A DNA stretch of 21,822 nucleotides from Acidobacteriaceae bacterium (GTDB lineage Bacteria; Acidobacteriota; Terriglobia; Terriglobales; Acidobacteriaceae), in NCBI GenBank assembly GCA_030044455.1, contig JASHVU010000014.1, positions 1 through 21,822 on the forward strand. Direction: 5' to 3'. A program made the translations under genes and the position numbers. Position 1 is the first letter of the stretch; each line of letters opens with the position of its first letter. The notes beneath the pieces are model-generated. The model was given only the letters and a program-made list of their open reading frames with translations. It made no database searches and was not told where the DNA came from. Shown piece after piece: positions 8,243-15,870 of the stretch.

Positions 8243-8561
8243 TGCTTGCTCCCTTTTGTGTTTGAAGGAAGGGGTTGAATACACGCAGGCGATCAAATTG
8301 GATCTTGCGTTAGAGAGAGCATAGCCATCGCAAATGAGGAAAGCATAAATGCGGCATGGGAGAAATGATATGACTCGCAGGCACGTCCAGCGGATCAGAC
8401 ATACGATTTCGACGTCAGCACGAACAATTATGTGCGCGGTTTGTCACAATGACTTGAGCTAATGCTGCGAAAGAAGAAACTTAGGTGTTTGGCTCTGCGC
8501 TTGGTCCGCTTTTTGTTCGGCGATAAAGGAAGCATAAAGATCTTCTGTGGAATCCCCATCT
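8243..8561. other. Intergenic region upstream of KdpE-like regulator
   Basis: About 320 bp between the start of the KdpE-like gene and the terminator of the glycosidase run. I see no supported coding sequence, RNA gene or convincing promoter pair. The sequence element GCATAAA occurs twice (near 8342 and near 8532) in short purine-rich contexts, too little to interpret. The promoter of the KdpE-like gene must lie here. Confidence 0.5.
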
Positions 8562-8600
8562 ATAAAAAAGTTCCGGCGCTGCACGCATGTGCAACGCCGG
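8562..8600 (-). terminator. Rho-independent terminator of the glycosidase run
   Basis: Read on the minus strand, a hairpin (8600-8573) has a CCGGCG/CGCCGG outer stem of 6 bp, one mismatch, a TGCAC/GTGCA inner stem of 5 bp and a 4-nt loop. It is followed after two or three bases by a run of six T (8569-8564). It lies 20 nt after the GH31 stop codon and marks the end of the minus-strand carbohydrate genes. Confidence 0.85.
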
Positions 8601-8620
8601 CCACTTATTCTGAATCGGAG

Positions 8621-11428
8621 TTACTTAGCCGCTTCGTCCACCGCGTTCAGTGCGCGTTTCATCTGGTCGATGCGTTCTTGCACGCGCACATCAAGGTCAG
8701 CTGGCTTGTTGGCATCATTAGCCTCGCGACGAACATATTCGTCGATCCTATGCTGAACCTCTGGCTCAATGGCGTGGACGGCCGCTTGGGCCTTGGGCAG
8801 AACTTCGTGAAAATGCGCAATCTCGGCAACCGCGTTCTCGGGATGATAGCCGAGCCGATCGCCGGTTTGCATCGCGTCGACCAGCGGATCGGGCGGCACT
8901 ATGATTGGCGACGAGATCTGCAATGTATCGTAGGCGGCGCGCAGACGTGTCATTGAGCCGGCGAAGCCGTCGAGCTCCGCGCGGCGCGCGGTCAGGCCGG
9001 CAGCACGGCGAACTTCGATGACGACTTTCGTTGACGTGCTGAAGCTCGGCGTAGGAATGATCGTGGTGAGGGTGTTCCCGACGAAGGTCCAACCCGTCTT
9101 TCCCAGCCCGCCCAGCGGCACCGGCTTGCCATTCACGGCGATTGAGGCGGGCGGCCAGTCCGCGGGCAATTGCAACTCATAGCTCCGGTTCTTCAGCATT
9201 CCTGGGAAGCTGCCTTCAACCGGGCCAATCTCAACTCGCAAAGTATCCCCGGTCTGCGTAGCTCTGATCGGCAAACGCGTGAAGACGCCGCGTTGATACT
9301 CGACTGACGCACCGGAATCCTCATAGACTGAGTAGCTGGAGCTCGCTCCCGGTGCAAGCGGCCATACATTCACAATGAGCGGATCAATGGGCTTCTGGCC
9401 CGTCGAGAGCATGGGCGGCTGCATGGGCACGATGGCGCCGGCACGCACATAAATAGGGACCTGATCGATAGAGAAGTTGCGCTCCACCAGTGCGGGACCC
9501 GCGAAGTGCTTTCCGGTAGGCCGCTCAATCCATTCGCCATCGGGAATCCACACTTGCTCCGTGGCCAAATTGGTGACCTTGTCTACCGGCGCTACCACGG
9601 GCGCGGCGACCATCTGGCTGCCGAAAATGTACTCACCCTTGCTGGTGTACGCGGCGTTGTCTTCAGGCCAGTCGTAGTAGAGCGGCCTGAAGAACGCAAC
9701 GCCCGTGTCGTAGGTGCGGCGCGCCTCAGTATAAATGTAGGGCTGCATGGCGTAACGCAACTGGAATGCGGTGCGGAGAATTGCGGAATACGGCTCGGGA
9801 TAGGCCCAGATGCGGCGCTCCGACTCAGGATTCTTGGTGGTGTGCGTGCGGAGAATAGGACTGAACCCGCCAAACTGCACCCAGCGCGTAAACAGCTCGG
9901 GATCGACTGCGCCCGGCATATGGCCGCCGATGTCGTGGCTCCAGTAGGCATAGCCGACGTTGGCCGCGGTAGCCGTAAACCAGGGTTGGAAAGCGAGCGA
10001 ATCCCACACAGAAATGGTGTCGCCCGAAAATCCGATCTGGTAGCGATGATTTCCCAGTCCGCCCCAGCGATGGAACAGGAGCGGCCGCTTGCCCTCGCGC
10101 TGCTGATCGGTGAAGTGGATGTAGTTAAGCCACCAGGTATTGTTTACGCCCGGCAGTTTGGTGTCGGGCCACTGCTGCCAGTCGAGCCACCAGAAATCGA
10201 TGCCCTGCTTCTCAAGCGGATGAAGAACCAGATTGAAGTAGTTCGTCGCCCAGCGCTTATTGGCGGGTTCGAAAGGGACGTATTTCTTCGTGGCCGGATC
10301 AATGCCCATGGCGCGCGCCATGGCAGGATAAGCAGCCTCCCAAGGCTCAATCCCCGAGGCGGGGTGCAGATTGAGCGTAGCCTTCAGACCCTCCTCGTGA
10401 ATCTTCGTCAGAAAGTCTCCGGGATCGGGAAAGAGAAACTTGTTCCAGGTGTAGCCGGTCCAGCCCAGATCCTGGCCTGATTGGTCGTGCTCACCTTTCG
10501 CCTCAAGCTGCTCGTGGCTCATGTGCCAATCCATATCGATCACCAGCACATCGAGCGGGGTATCGTTTTCGCGAAAGCCCTTGGTGAGTTCGTCGAGTTC
10601 CTGATCGCTGTATGCCCAGTAACGCGACCACCATGCGCCGAATGCAAAACGCGGCGGCAGAGGAATGCGGCCTGCCACGCGAACGTAATCGCCGAGAGCC
10701 TTGGTGTAGTCGTGGCCGTAGCCAAAGAAGTACCAGTCAACATAAGACCCAGGCTTTTCATTCGCAGGACGTTCCATCACCCAGGGCCACGTGCTCTTTT
10801 CGCCATCGAGAAAACGAAAATCGCTGGAGTCGAAGAGCGGGCGTGTAGAGTCGTCGACTAGCGCCCAGCCTGAACGAGAAACGAGGCCCTGGCCGATCGG
10901 CTCCCGCGTCTTGTCGCCGCGCGCGCCGTCGAGTGTGCGCGTGGTGCCCTGCAGATTTTCGGGGTCAGTGTCGCCGGGATGCCAGACGATCTGTTTGCCG
11001 GCGACCGCCAGGGTGATGGAGAGATTGTCGGCGGTGAAGTGGCCATCGCCTGCCGATGCATACTTCAGTTCTAGCGCGCTGGTCTTGATTGTCAACGCGC
11101 CGCCGTTGGCCGGGCCGTCGTGTGAAACATCATATTTTGGCACCGGCAGACGCCGATTCAAAAAAACAAACGACGCATGATCTTCAAATTTGCCTTCGGC
11201 CGACCACTCCATTCGAATGAGTTGTGGCGTGAGGACAGTAAATCGTGCGTTGCCGACAGTGACCACGGCCTTGGGATCGGCAACAGGGTTATCGGCCGGA
11301 GGGAGGGTGTGAGGCGCTGCAGTGAACGAGGCGGCCGCCAATTTAGGAGCAGTTGTTTGTTGCGCGTCTGCCCTGAGAAATGAAGCCAGAAAGATGGCAA
11401 TTGAAGCAACATACAAAGAAGAACGCAT
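8621..11428 (-). CDS. Exported GH31 family glycoside hydrolase
   Basis: Alpha-glycosidase-fold enzyme (retaining GH31), 935 aa. N-terminal signal peptide (hydrophobic about 5-17, cleavage near ADA-QQ at 22), so it is periplasmic or secreted. Beta-sandwich about 50-255, TIM barrel about 260-600, and C-terminal beta domains to about 806. Likely nucleophile D416 in WWLDWQQW; likely acid/base D470 in GFSGD. The DWQQ context differs from the DxNE motif of common GH31 alpha-glucosidases and from the DFGE type of YicI-like alpha-xylosidases, so specificity (glucosidase, xylosidase, galactosidase, GalNAc-ase) is open. Residues about 807-935 form an extra, probably helical, charged tail absent from typical members. 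ATG 11428 follows an AGGGG-type site by about 7 nt. It lies 33 bp after the GH3 stop and was probably co-transcribed; a terminator follows. Confidence 0.92.
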   Translation of the reverse strand: MRSSLYVASIAIFLASFLRADAQQTTAPKLAAASFTAAPHTLPPADNPVADPKAVVTVGNARFTVLTPQLIRMEWSAEGKFEDHASFVFLNRRLPVPKYDVSHDGPANGGALTIKTSALELKYASAGDGHFTADNLSITLAVAGKQIVWHPGDTDPENLQGTTRTLDGARGDKTREPIGQGLVSRSGWALVDDSTRPLFDSSDFRFLDGEKSTWPWVMERPANEKPGSYVDWYFFGYGHDYTKALGDYVRVAGRIPLPPRFAFGAWWSRYWAYSDQELDELTKGFRENDTPLDVLVIDMDWHMSHEQLEAKGEHDQSGQDLGWTGYTWNKFLFPDPGDFLTKIHEEGLKATLNLHPASGIEPWEAAYPAMARAMGIDPATKKYVPFEPANKRWATNYFNLVLHPLEKQGIDFWWLDWQQWPDTKLPGVNNTWWLNYIHFTDQQREGKRPLLFHRWGGLGNHRYQIGFSGDTISVWDSLAFQPWFTATAANVGYAYWSHDIGGHMPGAVDPELFTRWVQFGGFSPILRTHTTKNPESERRIWAYPEPYSAILRTAFQLRYAMQPYIYTEARRTYDTGVAFFRPLYYDWPEDNAAYTSKGEYIFGSQMVAAPVVAPVDKVTNLATEQVWIPDGEWIERPTGKHFAGPALVERNFSIDQVPIYVRAGAIVPMQPPMLSTGQKPIDPLIVNVWPLAPGASSSYSVYEDSGASVEYQRGVFTRLPIRATQTGDTLRVEIGPVEGSFPGMLKNRSYELQLPADWPPASIAVNGKPVPLGGLGKTGWTFVGNTLTTIIPTPSFSTSTKVVIEVRRAAGLTARRAELDGFAGSMTRLRAAYDTLQISSPIIVPPDPLVDAMQTGDRLGYHPENAVAEIAHFHEVLPKAQAAVHAIEPEVQHRIDEYVRREANDANKPADLDVRVQERIDQMKRALNAVDEAAK

Positions 11429-11461
11429 ATTCCGCCCCTATTCAGTAAGTCGGCATAAATC

Positions 11462-14179
11462 TTACTTAGCCATTGATGGTTGTGCGTTGAGCCGCAAATC
11501 CCGTTCCGACGCACCGACCGAAACTGTTCTCTCACCCATCGCATCTTGCCATGAATTTTCTTTTATCGACCAGTATTCAAATCTACGCCGGTCGAGATGA
11601 ATGGTCACGGTCTGGGATGCCCCGGGAGCAAGATGGATGCGCGTAAATCCTGCCAGTGCGCGCACCGCAAACTGCGCATCCGATGGTGCGTCTGCCGGCG
11701 CGCTGAGATACACCTGCGGCACTTCGTCGCCGGCAACTCCGCCGCTGTTCTTCACCGCGAAGCTCACGTCGGCCCCGCCATCTTTTGCGGGCTGAACCTT
11801 CAGGCCGGAGTAAGTGAAGTGCGTATACGAAAGACCGTAACCGAATGGGTAGAGCGGATCGATGCCCTGCTTGTCGAACCAGCGATATCCAATAAAGATT
11901 CCTTCAGAGTAAGTCGTGGTGTTTTTGATGCCCTGGTCGCCGCGTTCTGGATGAGCCGGATCTTCGGCAGGCATGTCCTGCAGGCGGCGCGGCCATGTGA
12001 AAGGCAGCCGTCCCGCAGGGTTGGCGCGGCCCAGCAGCAGATCGGCAGTGGCCCATCCGCCTTCATCGCCGGGCCACCACATTTGCAGCACCGCCTTTAC
12101 TTTGTCGAGCCAGGGCATGGCAACCGGCTGGCTCACGTTAAGCACAACAATTGTGTTCGGGTTTACGGCCGCGATGTCTCCGATCAACCTGTTCTGATCG
12201 CCGGGCAATCCAAAGTCGGGCCGCAGGCGGCTCCACGCAAAGACAATTGCGACCTTAGCCTTGCGCGCTGTGTCGATCGCGGCCTGGTAGTTCTCAAGTT
12301 GCTGCGCAGGCGTAACCCAGTTGAACCGCGCCTGCTCAGGATTGTTTGAGCTATCGGGACCAATCTCGAGATAGAAGCGATGCGGACCGGCGGTGAGATG
12401 CATCTGGGCGCGCAAGTTGTCGAGGCCGTCAGTCGTCGGGAAAATGTTGTCCTGACCGGCTTGCGTGACATCGCCGTGAATCCAGTTGTAATTGACCGCG
12501 GCAACCACCTGGTCATCGATCTTGAGCTTGCCATTGCAGCCGAGCAATTGAAGATGCAAACGGTAGTCACCAGCCTCGGGCACGGTCAGCGTGCCGGTCC
12601 AAACGATGCTCTCGCGCGGCGGCAGCGCGGAATGCGATTTGTTGGTGAAGTCAATCGAGGGATCGATGTGAACCGCGAACTCCTTGAATGTGCGGCGCTC
12701 AAGCCCCGGCTGACCGAAGTGCGAGAAGTATTGCGCGGGGACCGGCGTGCCGTCCATATCGTTCGCGGCAGCGTAGCTCACATGCGCGCCGGCGCCGGCA
12801 AGTTGGCGCAGTGCCGCGAGCGGCGACACTTCTCGTTGCGGTAGGCCGACCGCTTTTTCCCCCGTCAGGCCCACCGCCACAAGTTGTCCTGCGCCGGGGC
12901 CAATCAACGCGAGATTGCTGAATTGCTCAGGTCTGAGCGGAAGAATTGCATCATCGTTTTTGAGAAGCACTGCAGCATCGGTGGCCGTTCTGCGAATAGC
13001 TGCCTGGTCTTCAACAAGTTCGGCGGGAGTGGTCTTTCCCGGCTTCTTGCCGTCGAGCAGTCCGAACTTGTCCATCTCGTAGAGCACGCGGCCGGCGGCA
13101 TGATCGATGGTGCTTTCAGAAACCACGCCTTGTTGAACCAGGTGCTCTAAATCAGTTGTAACTGTCGGCTCATCCACGGGGACCCACGGTGCAGGCTTGG
13201 GCTCTTCGGGCAAGCCGTCGGCGGTCAGCGCCGGCCCGTCGTTCGATCCGCCCGCCCAAGGCTGGCGCGGGGGATTGTTGACGAAAAAAGAAGGCGTGGT
13301 CCACGGAACCGGTAGCGGACCGGGCATCTCCAGATCCAATCCGGAGTTGATAAAGTCTGTGCCATGCGTCGCGCCCCAGTCGGAGGTCACGAAGCCCTTG
13401 AACCCCAGTTCGCCTTTGAGGATGGCGTTAATCGTGTCGCTATTACCGCAGGAGTATTTCCCGTTGATCTTGTTGTACGAGCACATGATTGACGAGACGC
13501 CGGCTTTGACCGCATCGGCAAACGGCGCAACGTAAATCTCGTGAAGTGCCTGTAGATCGGCCTTCACGAATGGCGCGTCGGTATCGTAGGCAACATAATG
13601 CTTGGCCTGCGACATGATGCCCTGCCCCTGCACACCCCTGATGAAATCGGCGCCGATGAGGCCGGTCAACATTGGATCCTCGCCATAAGTGTTGTAGCCG
13701 CGGGCCCAGCGGAAATCGCGATCCATATTAATGAAGGGCTGCAGAACTACGTTGATGCCGCGATCGCGCGCCTCATCCGCCACCACTTTTCCGTTGGCGC
13801 GGGCATCCTGCAGGCTGAACGTCGCCGCCAGTCCCATCGTTGCCGTCGGCGCTTCAGCGGGAATCCGCGTGAGTACACCTGGAGGCCCGTCGGCCAATCG
13901 TAACGACGGAATTCCGAGTCGTGGAATGCCCTGGAGATACCCAGCCTGGCCCTGCCCGGTAAGCGCATCCTCGCCGGTGCCATGCAAAAGCTGGATCTTC
14001 TCGTCGAGCGTCATGCGGCTCAACAACTGGTCGACACGTGCATCGCCGGTAACTACAGGCGCTTGGTGTTGCGCACGAACTGAGGGTGTGGCCAGCAGGA
14101 GGCCAGCTAAAAGCAGCACACTAATGGTCAGCGTGGAGCGCGAAGAAGTACTTGCATTACGTTCGATCGAAATTTCCAT
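11462..14179 (-). CDS. Exported GH3 beta-glucosidase-type enzyme with PA14 insert
   Basis: Family 3 glycoside hydrolase, 905 aa from ATG 14179; a TTG one codon upstream is not needed. A signal peptide (hydrophobic about 17-33, RA-QHQ cleavage near 36) places it in the periplasm. TIM-barrel domain about 45-385: LADGPPG, KHYVAYD, and nucleophile D267 in GFVTSDWG. Alpha/beta sandwich domain from about 395, interrupted by a PA14-like beta domain at about 480-625, then the Fn3-like C-terminal domain about 790-895 (PQVYLSAP). PA14-bearing GH3 enzymes include beta-glucosidases and beta-xylosidases. Oddity: the loop that normally reads E-x-E-G-x-D-R before LPGDQ, holding the acid/base Glu, is reduced to WSRLRPDFGLPGDQ (649 onward), so no obvious catalytic Glu is present there. 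Substrate is likely a beta-linked oligosaccharide with unknown linkage. Confidence 0.92.
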   Translation of the reverse strand: MEISIERNASTSSRSTLTISVLLLAGLLLATPSVRAQHQAPVVTGDARVDQLLSRMTLDEKIQLLHGTGEDALTGQGQAGYLQGIPRLGIPSLRLADGPPGVLTRIPAEAPTATMGLAATFSLQDARANGKVVADEARDRGINVVLQPFINMDRDFRWARGYNTYGEDPMLTGLIGADFIRGVQGQGIMSQAKHYVAYDTDAPFVKADLQALHEIYVAPFADAVKAGVSSIMCSYNKINGKYSCGNSDTINAILKGELGFKGFVTSDWGATHGTDFINSGLDLEMPGPLPVPWTTPSFFVNNPPRQPWAGGSNDGPALTADGLPEEPKPAPWVPVDEPTVTTDLEHLVQQGVVSESTIDHAAGRVLYEMDKFGLLDGKKPGKTTPAELVEDQAAIRRTATDAAVLLKNDDAILPLRPEQFSNLALIGPGAGQLVAVGLTGEKAVGLPQREVSPLAALRQLAGAGAHVSYAAANDMDGTPVPAQYFSHFGQPGLERRTFKEFAVHIDPSIDFTNKSHSALPPRESIVWTGTLTVPEAGDYRLHLQLLGCNGKLKIDDQVVAAVNYNWIHGDVTQAGQDNIFPTTDGLDNLRAQMHLTAGPHRFYLEIGPDSSNNPEQARFNWVTPAQQLENYQAAIDTARKAKVAIVFAWSRLRPDFGLPGDQNRLIGDIAAVNPNTIVVLNVSQPVAMPWLDKVKAVLQMWWPGDEGGWATADLLLGRANPAGRLPFTWPRRLQDMPAEDPAHPERGDQGIKNTTTYSEGIFIGYRWFDKQGIDPLYPFGYGLSYTHFTYSGLKVQPAKDGGADVSFAVKNSGGVAGDEVPQVYLSAPADAPSDAQFAVRALAGFTRIHLAPGASQTVTIHLDRRRFEYWSIKENSWQDAMGERTVSVGASERDLRLNAQPSMAK

Positions 14180-14280
14180 CAAGTATCCCGATTTGCATCA
14201 CCTCTTCATCTTCAGGCAGAAACGCAAACGCGCACGATCGCGTTCAGTTCTGCTCAAAAGGCGTTGAGGCGCTCCACAGA

Positions 14281-14309
14281 ATGCTACATCTCGAGAGCGA
14301 GGTTCTCAA
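14281..14309 (-). promoter_or_regulatory. candidate internal promoter for GH3-GH31
   Basis: On the minus strand TTGAGA (14309-14304) and TAGCAT (14286-14281) are separated by 17 nt, matching 5/6 and 4/6 of the sigma70 consensus. The predicted start lies about 95 nt before the GH3 ATG. The 254-bp gap between permease and GH3 makes a second promoter plausible, but no copy of the LacI-type operator is seen here. Confidence 0.35.
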
Positions 14310-14407
14310 GAAACTTGGAAGCTTTTTCAATAGTGAAACTTCTGGGAAAGTTGAGCCTCGTTGACCTGTTATTGCTGCGGTAAATTTCGATCAAGACGGA
14401 TGTTTTG

Positions 14408-14427
14408 AAAGGGCTCCGCTGGGGAGC
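14408..14427 (-). terminator. weak candidate terminator after the permease
   Basis: On the minus strand GCTCC (14427-14423) and GGAGC (14417-14413) form a 5-bp stem with a 5-nt loop, followed by CCCTTTC rather than a clean T run. It lies 6 nt after the permease stop. It may only attenuate read-through into GH3; it is too weak to be called confidently. Confidence 0.25.
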
Positions 14428-14433
14428 AGAGTT

Positions 14434-15774
14434 TTACGCCTCAGCGTCAGGCAGGTGCGTCTGCCGCCTGCGGATGACCCACAGTGCGACCCCAAACAGC
14501 GCCCAGGTAGTGCCGACCATCTTGGCGAGCGGGCCGAGATTCCACCAGAGCAGGCCGCAGGTTGCAAAGCCGCCCAAGGCAAACAACTGCACAAGCCAGA
14601 GACGCAGCTTGCCTTCCTGCCATGCCTGTAACAGCGCCGCCGCATTCACGCCCATAAACGCGAGCAGTGCGCCAAAGTTGAGCAGTTCAGTACCGAGTTG
14701 ATAGCTCATGCAAAGCGCCCCAACAAGGCAGATACCGCCGATCAGCAGAACGTTATTGCGTGGAATGCGGTTCTTGGGATGCACAACGCCGAAGAAACTG
14801 CGGGGCAGTGCGCCATCCTGGCCCATGGCCAGCATGATCCGCGCAGCGCCCAGTTGTGAAGCCATTCCCGAACCGATGGTCGCAAGCAGCAATGCCGCAT
14901 TCACGATGGCGAAGAGCGCAGGCCCACCGATTTTGCCGGAGATGAAGACGTAAGCCGTATCGATATCGGGGAACGAGCCGCCATGCGGCCATGCGAGCTG
15001 CGCCAGGTACACCTCAATGCTCGCCAGAATGCCGGTGACGATGCAGGTGCCGACAATTGCGCGCGGAACGTTGCGCTTCGGTTCCATCGCCTCATCGGTG
15101 AGAGTCGAGATTCCGTCAAAGCCAATGTAAGTAAGCACTGCGATTGATGTGCCGCGCAGCAGCCCTGAAGATGAATATGTGCTGCGATCGTAAAATGGCA
15201 GCGTGAAAAAGCCTGAAGGATAGGAGTGCAGTCCCAGGACGTAGCGAAGCGCCGCAACAACTACCAGTACAATCACCACGCCAAGAGCCGCAGCCATGAC
15301 CGCGTTGATTTTGGCTGACGTTTCAACTCCATTGCAGTTGAGAGTCGTGAAGAGAACGGCAAACGCAATGACGTAGACGATGTAAGGAATCTCGGGTACA
15401 AAGTTGATGGCGGCGCGGCTGCACCAGATGGTGCAGATAAGCGGGTTGAGAACGTAATCCATGATCAGGCACCAGCCGGTGAGATAACCCAGGCTGGGGT
15501 GAATCTGCTTGCCGACATAGAGAAACGCGGAGCCGCCGTGCGGGTAGATTCGCGCCATGCGGCCATAGCTGATGGACGTAAACAGCATGGCGACCATCGC
15601 CAGCAGGATAGCCGTAACTACATGGCCGCGAGCCACGGTAGAAATAACGCCGTAGCTCGGCATGGGCGCAGTGGGCTGAATAAGAATGATGCCGTAAAGA
15701 ATGAGATCCCAGAAGCGGAGCGAGCGCCGGAGGCCGACGGGCTGTTGAACAACGCTTTCCTGCTCCACGGACAT
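14434..15774 (-). CDS. APC-superfamily permease
   Basis: Inner-membrane secondary transporter of 446 aa with about 12 hydrophobic helices, the normal APC layout. Visible APC features: the TM1 region around 24-45 with a broken helix, the loop SYGRMARIYPHGGSAFLYVG (69-88), and YIGFDGISTLTDEAMEPKRN (about 215-234), the conserved helix-loop of amino-acid/polyamine APC permeases. The family normally imports amino acids or polyamines by proton or sodium symport. Here it sits between the TonB receptor and the glycosidases in the same direction, 96 bp after the receptor stop, so it may import a breakdown product of the glycan, or an amino compound used with it. That role is inferred from context alone. 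AAGGA about 6 nt before ATG 15774 supports the start. Confidence 0.85.
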   Translation of the reverse strand: MSVEQESVVQQPVGLRRSLRFWDLILYGIILIQPTAPMPSYGVISTVARGHVVTAILLAMVAMLFTSISYGRMARIYPHGGSAFLYVGKQIHPSLGYLTGWCLIMDYVLNPLICTIWCSRAAINFVPEIPYIVYVIAFAVLFTTLNCNGVETSAKINAVMAAALGVVIVLVVVAALRYVLGLHSYPSGFFTLPFYDRSTYSSSGLLRGTSIAVLTYIGFDGISTLTDEAMEPKRNVPRAIVGTCIVTGILASIEVYLAQLAWPHGGSFPDIDTAYVFISGKIGGPALFAIVNAALLLATIGSGMASQLGAARIMLAMGQDGALPRSFFGVVHPKNRIPRNNVLLIGGICLVGALCMSYQLGTELLNFGALLAFMGVNAAALLQAWQEGKLRLWLVQLFALGGFATCGLLWWNLGPLAKMVGTTWALFGVALWVIRRRQTHLPDAEA

Positions 15775-15805
15775 TCGTATCCTTACGGTTGGATTGGAGA
15801 AACAA

Positions 15806-15820
15806 GGTTGAAAATCAACC
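15806..15820. repeat. Perfect inverted repeat upstream of permease
   Basis: GGTTGA-AAA-TCAACC: 6-bp arms with a 3-nt spacer, 32 bp upstream of the permease ATG and 51 bp after the receptor stop. No T run follows on either strand, so it does not look like an intrinsic terminator. It may be an operator or an mRNA hairpin that sets permease level within the operon. Confidence 0.5.
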
Positions 15821-15870
15821 CATGCGGACTAGCTGATTCTCAAGTAGCAATTGCCCAGCGATGACGGCGT

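Noticed and set aside
8336..8540. Two copies of a GCATAAA-containing element upstream of the KdpE-like gene
   Set aside because: Too short and in different contexts; expected by chance at this length.
8462..8956. Open frame of 164 codons on the plus strand crossing the terminator and the GH31 3' end
   Set aside because: It runs through the terminator hairpin and antisense through GH31; no supporting motif.
9506..10480. Open frame of 324 codons on the plus strand opposite the GH31 gene
   Set aside because: Antisense to a secure GH31 gene; its translation shows no family motif or membrane or secretion signal.
11597..12349. Open frame of 250 codons on the plus strand opposite the GH3 gene
   Set aside because: Antisense shadow of GH3 with no recognisable domain.
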